DNA of 64,000 nucleotides from Bosea sp. (in: a-proteobacteria) (GCA_023910605.1 JAAVVV010000001.1:548698-612697); one strand, 5' to 3'; shown: positions 28,596-38,624, numbered from the stretch's first letter. Made by a program: numbers and translations. Notes: generated from the letters alone by a model not told the origin.

Positions 28596-29918
28596 TCAGA
28601 CCGGGGGCGTGCCGTTGAGGCCGAGCACCTCGCCCGCAAGGTAGAGCGAGCCGCAGATCAGGATACGCGGCGGGCTGGGCCACGGCCGCTGCGCGATGGC
28701 TTCCAGCGCGGCCGGAACCGACGAGCAGGGCTGGGCGCTGAGGCCGACGCTCTGCGCCTGCGCCGCCACATCCTCGGGCTGACGCGCCGCCTGCTGGCCG
28801 GGGATCGGGACGGCGAAGACGTCTCGCGCCAGCCCTGAGAAGGGCTTGAGCACGGCGGCCGTGTCCTTGGTGCCGAGCATGCCCACGATCATCACCAGCG
28901 GGGCAGGGTTGCGGTCGTGCAGATCCGCCATGGCCTCGGCCAGCACGCGGCCGCCATCGGCATTGTGCCCGCCATCGAGCCAGAGCTCCGCGCCGGGCGG
29001 GCACAGCTCCGCCAGACGCCCGCGCGCGAGCCGTTGCATGCGGGCGGGCCATTCGGCGCTGGAGAGCCCCGCCTCGAACACGCCGTTGCTGAAGTCATAG
29101 CCAGCGGCCCGCAGCCCCGCGATGGCGGTTGCCGCATTGATGTGCTGGTGCCGGCCTGCAAGGCGCGGCAGGGGCAGGTCCATCAGCCGGTCCTCATCCT
29201 GATACACCAGCCGGCCGGCTTCCTCGTGGATGTGAAAATCCTGCTGGCCGATCCAGATGCGGCTGGCGCCCACGCGCTCGGCCTGGGCCTCGAGCACGGC
29301 GGCAGGCTCCGGCTCCTGCGGCGCGATCACCGCTGGCGCGCCGCGCTTGAAGATGCCGGCCTTCTCGCCGGCGATCTTGGTGACAGTGTCGCCCAGATAC
29401 TCGGCATGATCCATCGAGACGGGCGTGACGACGGCGGCGGCGGGATGGGCGATCACGTTGGTGGCGTCGAAGCGGCCGCCCAGTCCCACCTCCAGAAGGA
29501 GAACATCGGCCAGATTCTCGTGAAACAACAGGAAGGCGGCCGCCATGGTGATCTCGAACACCGTGATCGGCGCGCCCTGATTGGCCGCTTCGCAGCGCGC
29601 CAGCGCGTCGACGAGGCGCGCTTCGTCCACGAAGCGCCCGCCGCCTTTCTGTCCAAGCCTGATCCGCTCATGGAAGCGCACGAGATGGGGCGATGTGTAG
29701 ACATGCGCCGTCAGCCCCGCGCTCTCGAGAATGGCGCGCATGAAGGCGACGGTCGATCCCTTGCCATTGGTGCCGGCGACATGGATCACCGGCGGCAGCG
29801 CCATATGGGGCGAGCCCATCGCGCCGAGCAGGCGCTCCACGCGCCCGAGCGAGAGGTCGATCGACTTCGGGTGCAGCGCGAGGAAGCGTGCGATCAGCGC
29901 ATCGGATGAAATCGCCAT
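28596..29918 (-). CDS. folC: Bifunctional dihydrofolate/folylpolyglutamate synthase
   Basis: ATP-dependent ligase of 440 aa that adds glutamate to dihydropteroate and folates. The P-loop is HVAGTNGKGST near residues 46-56, with HVYTSPHLVRFHERIR near 72-87. Further motifs are EVGLGGRFDATNV near 140 and SMDHAEYLGDT near 168, and LDGGHN near 313 marks the C-terminal domain. It is the last gene of the run trpF-trpB-trpA-accD-folC, 18 bp after accD. In many Rhizobiales trxA and addAB would come next; here an L,D-transpeptidase follows. Confidence 0.93.
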   Translation of the reverse strand: MAISSDALIARFLALHPKSIDLSLGRVERLLGAMGSPHMALPPVIHVAGTNGKGSTVAFMRAILESAGLTAHVYTSPHLVRFHERIRLGQKGGGRFVDEARLVDALARCEAANQGAPITVFEITMAAAFLLFHENLADVLLLEVGLGGRFDATNVIAHPAAAVVTPVSMDHAEYLGDTVTKIAGEKAGIFKRGAPAVIAPQEPEPAAVLEAQAERVGASRIWIGQQDFHIHEEAGRLVYQDEDRLMDLPLPRLAGRHQHINAATAIAGLRAAGYDFSNGVFEAGLSSAEWPARMQRLARGRLAELCPPGAELWLDGGHNADGGRVLAEAMADLHDRNPAPLVMIVGMLGTKDTAAVLKPFSGLARDVFAVPIPGQQAARQPEDVAAQAQSVGLSAQPCSSVPAALEAIAQRPWPSPPRILICGSLYLAGEVLGLNGTPPV

Positions 29919-29936
29919 CGGCGCCGGGCCGCTCGA

Positions 29937-30803
29937 TCAGGCGGCGTCGGGCAGCGCTGGCTGCTTCATCAGAAGCCGCGCCAGGCGCGCGATGGTGGGC
30001 CTGAGCGCATGGCGATGCACCACCATGTCCACCATGCCATGATCCTTGAGGTATTCAGCACGCTGGAAGCCGTCTGGCAGCTTCTCCCGTATGGTCTGCT
30101 CGATCACGCGCGGCCCGGCAAAGCCGATCAGCGCGCCCGGCTCGGCGATGTGGATGTCGCCCAGCATGGCGTAGGAGGCCGTGACCCCGCCCGTGGTCGG
30201 GTTGGTCAGCACGACGATGTAGGGCAGCCCCGCCTGGCGCAGCCGGCGCGTGGCCACGGTAGTTCGCGGCAGTTGCATCAGGGAAAAAATCCCCTCCTGC
30301 ATGCGCGCGCCGCCCGAGGCCGCGAAGACGACGTAGGGCGTTCCCTTTTCCAGCGCGGTTTCGGCGCCCTTGATGAAGGCCTCGCCCGCAGCCATGCCGA
30401 GCGACCCGCCCATGAAATCGAAATCCTGCACGGCGATGGTCATGGGCTGGGCCTCGATGCGGCCGAAGCCGATGCGGAACGCGTCCTGCATCCCGGTCTT
30501 GGCCCTGGCGTCGCGCAGCCGGTCGACATAGCGCTTTTCGTCACGGAAGCGCAGCGGATCGAGCGGCGCCTCCGGCAAGGCCACGTCGAGCCACTTGCCC
30601 TCGTCGAACATCATCTTGAGCCGGTCTGCGGACTTGACGCGCAGATGATGATTCGAGCCCGGAATCACCCATTGATTAGTCTCGACATCCTTCTGGAAGA
30701 CCAGCTGCCCGGAATCGGGGCACTTGATCCAGAGATTGTCCGGGGCCTCACGCTTGAACAGCGTCTTGATCTTGGGCAGAACCCCGTCGGAGATCCAGTT
30801 CAT
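29937..30803 (-). CDS. accD: Acetyl-CoA carboxylase carboxyltransferase subunit beta
   Basis: The beta subunit of the carboxyltransferase that makes malonyl-CoA for fatty acid synthesis; 288 aa. Crotonase-fold motifs include [14 protein letters not shown] near 124, [19 protein letters not shown] near 158 and [17 protein letters not shown] near 233. The N-terminal zinc ribbon is degenerate: KCPDSGQ keeps one cysteine (Cys28), and the second pair is replaced by VIPGSNHH. Thus three of the four zinc ligands of the E. coli protein are missing. It lies between trpA and folC, an arrangement common in alphaproteobacteria. Confidence 0.95.
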   Translation of the reverse strand: MNWISDGVLPKIKTLFKREAPDNLWIKCPDSGQLVFQKDVETNQWVIPGSNHHLRVKSADRLKMMFDEGKWLDVALPEAPLDPLRFRDEKRYVDRLRDARAKTGMQDAFRIGFGRIEAQPMTIAVQDFDFMGGSLGMAAGEAFIKGAETALEKGTPYVVFAASGGARMQEGIFSLMQLPRTTVATRRLRQAGLPYIVVLTNPTTGGVTASYAMLGDIHIAEPGALIGFAGPRVIEQTIREKLPDGFQRAEYLKDHGMVDMVVHRHALRPTIARLARLLMKQPALPDAA

Positions 30804-30874
30804 GGCGGCATCCTTCCAGAGGGCGCGGTCGCAGCCGGGGCCCTCGCATCAAGGTGGGGAGCGGAGGCCGGGGT

Positions 30875-31708
30875 TCAAGCGGCCTTGTTGACGGTGCGGA
30901 CGCCTTGCGCCAGCTCGGAGACGAGATCGGTCACGGCCTTCACGGTGGCGGGCGTGGCCTTGCCGTCAGCGTCGAGCGACAGGCGCACCCGCTCGACCAG
31001 CGCCGAGCCGACGACGACGCCATCGGCACCGCGCGCGATGGCGGCCGCGTCCGCCGCCGTCTTGACCCCGAAGCCGACGGCGACGGGGAGCGTGGTGTGC
31101 GCCTTGATCCGCGCCACCGCGTCATCGACCGCGTCATAGGAGGCGATCACGCCGCCGGTGATCCCGGTCATCGACACGTAATAGACAAAGCCGGAGGTGT
31201 TCCGCAGCACCTTGGGCAGGCGCTTGTCGTCGGTCGTGGGCGTGGCCAGACGGATGAAGCTCAGCCCTGCCGCCAGCGCCGGCAGGCATAGCTCGTTATC
31301 CTCCTCGGGCGGCAGGTCGACCATGATGAGCCCGTCAACGCCTGCCTCCAGCGCATCGCGCAGGAAGGCGTCGACGCCATAGACGTAGATCGGGTTGTAG
31401 TAGCCCATCAGCACGATCGGCGTCGCGGCGTCCTCTGCGCGGAAGGCCTTCACCATGGCGAGGGTCTTGCGCAGCGTCTGGCCCCCCTTCAGCGCGCGCT
31501 GGCCGGCGAGCTGGATCGGGATGCCGTCCGCCATCGGATCGGTGAAGGGCACGCCCAGCTCGATGATGTCGGCGCCCGCGCCCGGCAGCGCGTGAAGGAT
31601 CGCGCTCGCGGTGGCATGGTCGGGGTCGCCTGCCGTCACGAAGGTGACGAGGGCGGCGCGGCCTTGCGCGGCGCAGGCGGCGAAACGGGCGGTGAGGCGT
31701 GCGGTCAT
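30875..31708 (-). CDS. trpA: Tryptophan synthase alpha subunit
   Basis: Cleaves indole-3-glycerol phosphate to indole and passes it to TrpB; 277 aa TIM barrel. Catalytic acids lie in [20 protein letters not shown] (the Glu and Asp pair near residues 51 and 62). FVTAGDPD near 22 and the phosphate-binding [10 protein letters not shown] near 215 are also present. It lies 23 bp downstream of trpB on the same strand, and accD follows after 71 bp. Confidence 0.96.
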   Translation of the reverse strand: MTARLTARFAACAAQGRAALVTFVTAGDPDHATASAILHALPGAGADIIELGVPFTDPMADGIPIQLAGQRALKGGQTLRKTLAMVKAFRAEDAATPIVLMGYYNPIYVYGVDAFLRDALEAGVDGLIMVDLPPEEDNELCLPALAAGLSFIRLATPTTDDKRLPKVLRNTSGFVYYVSMTGITGGVIASYDAVDDAVARIKAHTTLPVAVGFGVKTAADAAAIARGADGVVVGSALVERVRLSLDADGKATPATVKAVTDLVSELAQGVRTVNKAA

Positions 31709-31731
31709 CGATCAGTCCTGCCTGAAGTCTC

Positions 31732-32970
31732 TCACATGCCGCCCAGATGCCCGGCGACGGTGAAGATGTCCTTGTCGCCCCGGCCGCAGAGGTTGACGAC
31801 CATCAGATGGTCGCGCGGCAGGGTGGGCGCCAGCTGCATCACCTTGGCGATGGCGTGCGAGGGCTCGAGCGCGGGAATGATCCCCTCGAGCTTCGAGCAC
31901 AGCTGGAAGGCTTCCAGCGCCTCTGAGTCGGTGGCCGAGATGTATTCGATGCGGCCCATCTGGTGCAGCCAGGCATGTTCGGGGCCGATGCCCGGATAGT
32001 CGAGCCCGGCCGAGATCGAGTGGGCGTCGGTGATCTGGCCGTCATCGTCCATCAGGAGGTAGGTGCGGTTGCCATGCAGCACGCCCGGCTTGCCGCCCGT
32101 GAGCGAGGCCGCATGCTGGCCGGAATCGACGCCGTGGCCCGCCGCCTCGACGCCCCACATCCTCACCGAGGCATCATCGAGGAAGGGGTGGAACAGGCCG
32201 ATGGCGTTGGAGCCGCCGCCGATCGAGGCGATGAGGCTGTCGGGCAGGCGGCCCTCGGCCTCCATCATCTGCGCCCTGGTCTCAACGCCGATCACCGACT
32301 GGAAGTCACGCACCATCATCGGATAGGGGTGGGGGCCTGCCGCCGTGCCGATGCAATAGAAGGTGTCGGCGACATTGGTCACCCAGTCGCGCAGCGCCTC
32401 GTTCATCGCGTCCTTGAGCGTCGATGTGCCGGAATGGACGGGGATGACCTCCGCGCCCAGCATCTTCATGCGGAACACGTTCGGCTTCTGCCGCTCGACA
32501 TCGACAGCGCCCATGTAGACGATGCATTTGAGGCCGAAGCGCGCGCACAGCGTGGCGGTGGCGACGCCGTGCTGGCCGGCCCCGGTTTCGGCGATGATGC
32601 GCTTCTTGCCCATGCGCATGGCGAGCAGGATCTGCCCGGTGACGTTGTTCACCTTGTGCGCGCCGGTATGGTTGAGCTCGTCGCGCTTGAAATAGATCTT
32701 GGCGCCCCCGCCCGTGGTCGAGGCGGCGCGCAGGTGCCCGGTCATGCGCTCGGCGTAATAGAGCGGCGAGGGCCGGCCGACATAATGCTTGAGATAGCCG
32801 TCCAGCTCGGTCCGGAAGGCCGGGTCTGCCTTGGCGTCGGCATAGGCCTTCTCGAGGTCGAGGATCAGCGGCATCAGCGTCTCGGCGACGAAGCGGCCGC
32901 CGAAGATGCCGAAGCGGCCATTCTCGTCGGGGCCGTTGCGAAAGGAATTGGGGGCCGGGTTCACGGTCAT
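31732..32970 (-). CDS. trpB: Tryptophan synthase beta subunit
   Basis: PLP enzyme of 412 aa that joins indole and serine to tryptophan. The PLP lysine is in the conserved HTGAHKVNN (near Lys99), with the catalytic Glu in [11 protein letters not shown] near 122 and the PLP phosphate loop GGGSNAIG near 245. Length and N-terminus ([16 protein letters not shown]) are normal. It follows trpF by 10 bp and precedes trpA, forming the standard trpFBA order of alphaproteobacteria. Confidence 0.97.
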   Translation of the reverse strand: MTVNPAPNSFRNGPDENGRFGIFGGRFVAETLMPLILDLEKAYADAKADPAFRTELDGYLKHYVGRPSPLYYAERMTGHLRAASTTGGGAKIYFKRDELNHTGAHKVNNVTGQILLAMRMGKKRIIAETGAGQHGVATATLCARFGLKCIVYMGAVDVERQKPNVFRMKMLGAEVIPVHSGTSTLKDAMNEALRDWVTNVADTFYCIGTAAGPHPYPMMVRDFQSVIGVETRAQMMEAEGRLPDSLIASIGGGSNAIGLFHPFLDDASVRMWGVEAAGHGVDSGQHAASLTGGKPGVLHGNRTYLLMDDDGQITDAHSISAGLDYPGIGPEHAWLHQMGRIEYISATDSEALEAFQLCSKLEGIIPALEPSHAIAKVMQLAPTLPRDHLMVVNLCGRGDKDIFTVAGHLGGM

Positions 32971-32980
32971 GGCGCGCTTT

Positions 32981-33655
32981 TCAAGCTGGACCGCCGGCGG
33001 CCTCGCGGGCGGCGGCGATGAAATCCCTGATCTTGGCGATGTCCTTTAGGCCGGGCGCGCTCTCGACGCCAGTGGATACATCGACGCCGGCCAGCGCCAG
33101 CCCCATGCCCCTGATGCGCCCGATGGCGGCGGCCACATTGCCCGGGTGGAGCCCGCCCGAGAGCATGAAGGGCTGGTCGGGCCCAAGCCCGGCCAGAACC
33201 GACCAGTCGAAGGGGCGTCCATGCCCTCCGGGATAAGCGGCGTCTTTCGGCGGCCTGGCGTCGAGCACGATGCGGTCGGCGAAGGGCGCGATTGCGGCCG
33301 CTGCGCTGAGGTCAGCGGCTTCGGCCACGCCAAACGCCTTCATCACGGGCCGCGCGAAGGCCGCACGGATGGCGGCGATGCGCGGGCCGTCCTCCTTGCC
33401 ATGGGCCTGGAAGAGGTCGGGCCGCACGCTTGCCGCAATGTCCGCCAGCGCCGCGTCGTCATGGTCCACGACCAGCGCCACGATGGCCACGCGGCCGCGC
33501 GCGCCCTCAGCCAGCGCCGCGGCCTGCTCCGTCGTCACGAAGCGCGGGCTCTTCGGGTGGAAGACCAGGCCGATCATGTCCGCGCCGGCCTCGACTGCGG
33601 CCGCAACTGTTTCGGGCGTCGAGAACCCGCATACCTTGATTGTGAAGGGCGTCAT
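32981..33655 (-). CDS. trpF: Phosphoribosylanthranilate isomerase
   Basis: Catalyses the third dedicated tryptophan step; 224 aa TIM barrel. The N-terminal [11 protein letters not shown] has the catalytic Cys, [12 protein letters not shown] is the family signature, and the catalytic Asp region reads [20 protein letters not shown] and [13 protein letters not shown] near the end bind phosphate. The start at 33655 ([10 protein letters not shown]) gives the usual length; the frame remains open far upstream only as a shadow of the divergent TAXI gene. It heads the trpF-trpB-trpA-accD-folC run, so a promoter should lie in 33656-33755. Confidence 0.93.
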   Translation of the reverse strand: MTPFTIKVCGFSTPETVAAAVEAGADMIGLVFHPKSPRFVTTEQAAALAEGARGRVAIVALVVDHDDAALADIAASVRPDLFQAHGKEDGPRIAAIRAAFARPVMKAFGVAEAADLSAAAAIAPFADRIVLDARPPKDAAYPGGHGRPFDWSVLAGLGPDQPFMLSGGLHPGNVAAAIGRIRGMGLALAGVDVSTGVESAPGLKDIAKIRDFIAAAREAAGGPA

Positions 33656-33755
33656 GATGATCTGGTTGGCAGGGCGGCTCGCAAGTGGCGCGTCTTGTGT
33701 GGCATGATCGCCTGCATAATCGAAATGCACTTCCAAGACGAGGGGTCCGGGGCGA

Positions 33756-35087
33756 ATGGGACGACGCGGCTTCATGACGCTGGCGGGGCTGTTCGCCCTC
33801 TCCGCCATGGTCGCGCTCGCCTTCCATCTTGCGACCGCCCCGACGATCCTCAGGCTGGCTGTCGGCCCGATCGGCTCGGAGGATGTGCGCATGGCCGCCG
33901 CGCTCGTCCAGAGCATGAGCCGCGAGAAGGGCTCGATCCGCATCCGCCTCGTGCTGACCGACAACCTTGCCGACAGCGCCGCCAAGCTGGATGAGCGCAA
34001 GGCCGAACTCGCCATCATCCGGCCCGATGTGAAGCTGCCGGCCGCAGGCGAAACGGTGCTGATCACCCGCCGCTTCTTTCCCTTCGTGATCGCGCGGCGC
34101 GAGGGCCAGATCGAGCGCATCGCCGATCTGCGCGGCCGCCGCATCGGCGTCGTGACCACGCCGTCCGAGAATCTCGATCTGTTCCGCACGGTCCTCGCCT
34201 TCTATGAGGTGCCGCTCGACGAGGTCGCCCTCGTGGGTCTGGCCGTGGCGGAGATCGGCGCCGCCGTGAATGCGGGCCGGATCGACGCCCTGTTCTCGGT
34301 CGGCGCGCTGAGCGCGCGCACCCAGTCGCAAGGGGTGGGCACGCTACGGCAGGCATTCGGCAGCGATCCGGTCTTCATTCCCATCCGCGAGGCCGATGCG
34401 CTCGCCGCCCGCAACCGCGCCATCGAGGCCGGAGAGATCGTGCGCGGAGCCTTCGGCGGCGATCCGCCCAAGCCTGCCGAGCCCCTGGCGACCATCTCTG
34501 TCACGCACCGGCTGGTCGCCCGGTCGGAGTTGGCCGACAGCTTGGTGAGCGAATTGACCCGACTGATTCTGAGCCAGCGCGCCACCCTGGCGGCTGAGGT
34601 GCCCGCCATGCAGGGCATCGAGGCCCCGCCCACCGCGCGCGATGCGGCGCTGCCGGTCCATGGCGGCGCCATCGCCTATCTGGACGGCAACGAGGAAAGC
34701 TTCTTCGACCGCTACGGCGACTGGTTCTATCTTTGCGTCATGGCGATGTCCCTGCTTGGCTCGGGGGCGGCGGCGCTGCTCAGCCAGGCCTCGAGCGCCC
34801 GTCGCCGCTATGCGATGCAGGGGCTGACGCGCATCGTCGCCATGATCGCCCTTGCCCGCGAGACGGAGGACCCCGGCGCCCTGGCCGTGCTGGAACGCGA
34901 GGCCGACGCCATCCTCGCTGCGACGCTGGACGCCATGGCCAGCCAGCAGATCGACGATAGCGGGCTCTCGGCCTATCGCCTCGCCATGGACCAGCTCTCT
35001 CGCGCCGTCAGCGAGCGGCGTCGCTACCTCGCCGGCGAGACGGACGGGCTGCGCTCCCTGCCTCCCGGCGCCGATCGGGCATCGTGA
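33756..35087 (+). CDS. TAXI-family TRAP solute receptor, membrane-anchored
   Basis: A 443-aa protein with a TAXI-type periplasmic domain (about 30-300), including LRLAVGPIGSEDVRMAAAL, a DLRGRRIGVVTTPSEN segment near 125 and a VSVGALSAR-like region. An N-terminal hydrophobic helix (about 8-26) and a second helix near residues 325-348 (WFYLCVMAMSLLGSG) flank that domain. A cytoplasmic tail of about 95 aa follows. Classical TAXI receptors are free periplasmic proteins encoded beside a TRAP permease; none is present here. It may act as a sensor or an orphan receptor. It is divergent from trpF. Confidence 0.7.
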   Translation: MGRRGFMTLAGLFALSAMVALAFHLATAPTILRLAVGPIGSEDVRMAAALVQSMSREKGSIRIRLVLTDNLADSAAKLDERKAELAIIRPDVKLPAAGETVLITRRFFPFVIARREGQIERIADLRGRRIGVVTTPSENLDLFRTVLAFYEVPLDEVALVGLAVAEIGAAVNAGRIDALFSVGALSARTQSQGVGTLRQAFGSDPVFIPIREADALAARNRAIEAGEIVRGAFGGDPPKPAEPLATISVTHRLVARSELADSLVSELTRLILSQRATLAAEVPAMQGIEAPPTARDAALPVHGGAIAYLDGNEESFFDRYGDWFYLCVMAMSLLGSGAAALLSQASSARRRYAMQGLTRIVAMIALARETEDPGALAVLEREADAILAATLDAMASQQIDDSGLSAYRLAMDQLSRAVSERRRYLAGETDGLRSLPPGADRAS

Positions 35088-35243
35088 AGGCCGCGCGCCG
35101 CTGCGGTCCGGTCCTGGCTGCGTCGCAGGGCCGCATGCCAGCAGGGATGACATGATGGTGATGCATCTTTGCAGCAGGCCAGGGCTGCCGCATAGTCATG
35201 CCGGTTCGTGCTTCGGACCCTGACCAGACGGAGAAAGTCCCCC

Positions 35244-35399
35244 ATGAAGACACTTCGCCTTGCCTTGCTCGCCGCTGCGGCGGCCTTCACCCTCACGGCG
35301 GTCGCAACCGCCCAGACCCCGGCCCCGCAGGACAGCCCGCAGATCGAGGAAACCGCAGGCGGCTGCGGCTGGAAGTCCAAGAGCGCCGCCACCTCCTGA
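35244..35399 (+). CDS. Small exported protein, 51 aa, function unknown
   Basis: A clear signal peptide, MKTLRLALLAAAAAFTLTAV followed by ATA|Q, leaves a mature peptide of about 27 residues. That peptide is rich in Pro/Gln and ends GGCGWKSKSAATS with one cysteine. GGAG (35230-35233) stands about ten bases before the ATG. I do not recognise a family. It lies alone between the TAXI gene and rpsA. A perfect GCCGGCC/GGCCGGC hairpin (35430-35446) follows the stop but lacks a U-tract. Confidence 0.55.
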   Translation: MKTLRLALLAAAAAFTLTAVATAQTPAPQDSPQIEETAGGCGWKSKSAATS

Positions 35400-35766
35400 T
35401 CGTCGCCCCTCTTTCGACATTGACCACGCGCCGGCCCTTGGCCGGCAGCCGACACGCCCGGCAACGGGGGCCGCCAGGCTCCCGTCAGATTTGGCGTCTC
35501 GGGGCGCGCCTCTGGCGAGACGGCGCCACCACGTCGCTTGCCGTGATGCGGCCGATCAGATATAGCGCCCCCGTCACGCCCCAGCCGGAAGGCCGGGCGG
35601 ATGCATGCACGTTTTGCCGGTCGAACGCACCGGCGCGCCGCTTCAGGGCGGCACGCGATTTCAAAGCGCCCCGATTGACAGCCTGCCAGGGCTGGATGTG
35701 GGCCGCCCGCAGCACGTGAATGGCCGATCAACGCTTGCCCACGGTGCCCTGGCTTCAGGAGATCAT
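35400..35766 (+). other. Leader region upstream of rpsA, no gene seen
   Basis: A 367-bp stretch without a convincing ORF. It holds the hairpin 35430-35446, a TTGACA at 35675-35680 that could be a -35 element (no good -10 follows at 16-18 bp), and the rpsA ribosome site AGGAG at 35757-35761. A long 5' UTR, perhaps for autoregulation by S1, would fit but is not shown. cmk and aroA, frequent upstream neighbours of rpsA, are absent. Confidence 0.4.
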
Positions 35767-37467
35767 ATGTCTGGTTTGAACTACGCCCCCTCGCGGGACG
35801 ATTTTGCGGCTATGCTGCAGGAATCCTTCACCAAGGTCGATGTGCAGGAAGGTGCGGTCATCAAGGGCCGCGTTGTCGCCATCGAGAAGGACATGGCCGT
35901 CATCGACGTCGGCCTCAAGACCGAAGGCCGCGTGGCCCTCAAGGAATTCATGGGCCATGGGCGCGAGACGCCGCTTGCCGTCGGCGATGAGGTCGAGGTC
36001 TATCTCGATCGCGTCGAGAACGCGATGGGCGAGGCTGTCATCAGCCGCGACAAGGCCCGCCGCGAGGAAAGCTGGGTCAAGCTCGAGCGCGCCTTCGAGG
36101 CGAACGAGAAGGTCAACGGCTCCATCTTCAACGCGGTCAAGGGCGGCTATACGGTCGATCTCGACGGCGCCACGGCCTTCCTGCCGCGCTCCCAGGTGGA
36201 CATCCGCCCGATCCGCGACGTCGGCCCGCTGATGAACCAGGTGCAGCCCTTCCAGATCCTCAAGATGGATCGCCGCCGCGGCAACATCGTCGTCTCGCGC
36301 CGCACCGTGCTCGAGGAAACCCGCGCCGAAGCCCGCTCCGAGCTGGTCGCCAGCCTCGAGGAAGGCCAGGCCGTGGATGGCGTCGTCAAGAACATCACCG
36401 AATACGGCGCCTTCGTGGATCTGGGCGGCATCGATGGCCTGCTCCATGTCACCGACATGGCCTGGCGCCGTGTCAACCACCCCTCCGAGGTCGTCACCAT
36501 CGGCCAGCAGGTCAAGGTCAAGATCATCAAGATCAACCAGGACACGCACCGCATCTCGCTGGGCATCAAGCAGTTGCAGGCCGATCCGTGGGACGGCATC
36601 GCGGCACGCTACCCCGTGCAGGCGAAGCTCACCGGCCGGATCACCAACATCACCGATTATGGCGCCTTCGTGGAGCTGGAGCCGGGGATCGAGGGCCTGA
36701 TCCACGTCTCGGAAATGAGCTGGACGAAGAAGAACGTCCATCCCGGCAAGATCGTCTCCACCTCCCAGGAGGTCGAGGTGTCCGTGCTCGAGGTCGATCA
36801 GGTCAAGCGCCGCATCAGCCTGGGCCTCAAGCAGACCCTGCGCAATCCGTGGGAGCTGTTCGCCGAGCGTCATCCGTCCGGCACGGTGGTCGAGGGCGAG
36901 GTCAAGAACAAGACCGAGTTCGGCCTGTTCCTGGGCCTCGACAACGACATCGACGGCATGATCCACCTGTCCGACCTCGACTGGAACCGTCCGGGCGAGC
37001 AGGTCATCGAGGAATACAAGAAGGGCGACATGCTCAAGGCTGTCGTTCTTGATGTGGACGTCGAGAAGGAGCGCATCAGCCTCGGCCTCAAGCAGCTCGG
37101 CGGCGATCCCTTCGCCGAAGCGGGCGAGCTGAAGAAGAACCAGGTCGTCACCTGCGAGGTCATCGAGGTGAAGGAAGCCGGTCTCGACGTGAAGATCGTC
37201 GGCGCCGATTTCATGACCTTCATCAAGCGCGCCGAACTGGCCCGCGACCGCGCCGACCAGCGCCCCGAGCGCTTCGCCGTCGGCGAGAAGGTCGATGCCC
37301 GCGTGCTGATGTTCGACAAGAAGGCCCGCAAGGTCCAGGTGTCGATCAAGGCGCTGGAGATGGCCGAGGAGAAGGAAGCGATCGCCCAGTTCGGTTCGTC
37401 CGATTCGGGCGCCTCGCTTGGCGACATCCTCGGGGCCGCCCTCAAGAAGGCCGGCGAGAAGAAGTGA
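35767..37467 (+). CDS. rpsA: 30S ribosomal protein S1 (bS1)
   Basis: The large RNA-binding protein that helps mRNA dock on the 30S subunit; 566 aa with six S1 (OB-fold) repeats. Repeats 3-5 are clearest (VDGVVKNITEYGAFVDLGGIDG, LTGRITNITDYGAFVEL, VEGEVKNKTEFGLFLGLDND). The start at 35767 (MSGLNYAPS) has AGGAG six bases upstream; longer in-frame readings from 35605 lack support. A strong terminator follows. sppA, ihfB and lapA come next, the usual Rhizobiales order. Confidence 0.97.
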   Translation: MSGLNYAPSRDDFAAMLQESFTKVDVQEGAVIKGRVVAIEKDMAVIDVGLKTEGRVALKEFMGHGRETPLAVGDEVEVYLDRVENAMGEAVISRDKARREESWVKLERAFEANEKVNGSIFNAVKGGYTVDLDGATAFLPRSQVDIRPIRDVGPLMNQVQPFQILKMDRRRGNIVVSRRTVLEETRAEARSELVASLEEGQAVDGVVKNITEYGAFVDLGGIDGLLHVTDMAWRRVNHPSEVVTIGQQVKVKIIKINQDTHRISLGIKQLQADPWDGIAARYPVQAKLTGRITNITDYGAFVELEPGIEGLIHVSEMSWTKKNVHPGKIVSTSQEVEVSVLEVDQVKRRISLGLKQTLRNPWELFAERHPSGTVVEGEVKNKTEFGLFLGLDNDIDGMIHLSDLDWNRPGEQVIEEYKKGDMLKAVVLDVDVEKERISLGLKQLGGDPFAEAGELKKNQVVTCEVIEVKEAGLDVKIVGADFMTFIKRAELARDRADQRPERFAVGEKVDARVLMFDKKARKVQVSIKALEMAEEKEAIAQFGSSDSGASLGDILGAALKKAGEKK

Positions 37468-37533
37468 CGAGACGGCCCCGGGCGGTTCGCGCCGTACCGG
37501 GCGGCCGGTCGCCAATCCTTCATCACGTTTTTG

Positions 37534-37561
37534 ACCCGCGCGGCTCTGCCGCGCGGGTTTT
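37534..37561 (+). terminator. Rho-independent terminator of rpsA
   Basis: CCCGCGCGGC (37535-37544), loop TCT, GCCGCGCGGG (37548-37557), then TTTT. An extra A-T pair extends the stem. It lies 67 bp after the rpsA stop and before sppA, so sppA should have its own promoter. Confidence 0.85.
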
Positions 37562-37625
37562 CGTTGGGTCCTGTGCCCTGTGCTGGTAAGAAGGGCGCCT
37601 CAGGCATAAATCAGGCGGATGAACC

Positions 37626-38597
37626 ATGACGCTCCAGGCTGATCTGATCGCTGACCGGCGCAAGATGCGCCGCCGGCTTTCCCTCTGGCGCGTTCTCGGC
37701 GTCCTCGGCGCGATCGTCGGCGTCGTCGGGCTGGGCTATGCCTTTGGCGGACGCCAGGCGCTGCCCATCAGCTCGGACCATGTGGCGAAGATCAGGATCG
37801 AGGGTGTCATCACGGGAGATGACCGCACCTTGCGGCTCATCAAGGAGGTGCGCGAGGCCCACTCGGTCAAGGCCGTGATCGTGGAGGTCGATTCGCCCGG
37901 CGGCACCGTCTCGGGCTCGGAAGCGGTCTTCCTCGCCCTGCGCCAGCTCGCCGTCGAAAAGCCGACGGCCGCCGTCGTCACCGGCCTCGCCGCCTCGGGC
38001 GGCTACATAGCCGCCGCCGCCGCCGACCGCATCATCGCCCAGCAGACCTCGCTGGTCGGCTCGATTGGCGTGCTGTTCCAGCTTCCCAATGTGACCCGTC
38101 TGCTCGACAATGTCGGGGTCAGGATCGAATCCATCAAGTCGAGCCCGCTCAAGGCTGCGCCGAGCGGCTACGAGCCCACCTCGCCCGAGGCGCGGGCCGC
38201 GCTCGAGGTCGTGGTGCGCGATCATTATGACTGGTTCCGCGATCTGGTGCGCGATCGCCGCCGCCTGAACGACGCCGAGGTGACGGCCGTGTCCGATGGC
38301 CGCGTCCACACAGGGCGGCAGGGGCTCGAACGCAAGCTGGTCGACACGCTCGGCGGCGAGACCCAGGCCGTGGAATGGCTCGAAACCGAGCGTAAAGTCG
38401 CCCGTTCGCTGCCCATTCGCGAGTGGAAGCGCCGCAGCGATTCCAGCGCGCTGGGCCTGTGGACTGCCGCGAGCCGGCTGGCCCAGGCGGCAGGTCTGGA
38501 CGCATTTGCAGCCCTGCTGGCGCGCGCTGGCGCGCTCGAACCCGGAACACGGCTTGACGGGGCGCTGGCGCTCTGGCAGCCTGCCCTTGAAAATTGA
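37626..38597 (+). CDS. sppA: Signal peptide peptidase SppA (S49 family)
   Basis: A membrane-anchored serine protease of 323 aa that degrades cleaved signal peptides. One N-terminal transmembrane helix (about 20-42) precedes the S49 domain. That domain shows VDSPGGTVSGSEAVF near 80, the nucleophile region GLAASGGYIAAAAADR near 117 and the Lys-containing IESIKSSPLKAAPSG near 163. It is the short (single-domain) form usual in alphaproteobacteria. It lies between rpsA and ihfB. Confidence 0.9.
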   Translation: MTLQADLIADRRKMRRRLSLWRVLGVLGAIVGVVGLGYAFGGRQALPISSDHVAKIRIEGVITGDDRTLRLIKEVREAHSVKAVIVEVDSPGGTVSGSEAVFLALRQLAVEKPTAAVVTGLAASGGYIAAAAADRIIAQQTSLVGSIGVLFQLPNVTRLLDNVGVRIESIKSSPLKAAPSGYEPTSPEARAALEVVVRDHYDWFRDLVRDRRRLNDAEVTAVSDGRVHTGRQGLERKLVDTLGGETQAVEWLETERKVARSLPIREWKRRSDSSALGLWTAASRLAQAAGLDAFAALLARAGALEPGTRLDGALALWQPALEN

Positions 38598-38624
38598 AAT
38601 ATCTCAATTGGTTATGAGTCGAGC

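Noticed and set aside
35430..35446. Hairpin GCCGGCC-CTT-GGCCGGC as a terminator of the small exported gene
   Set aside because: The stem is perfect but short, and no U-tract follows, so it is only mentioned, not annotated as a terminator.
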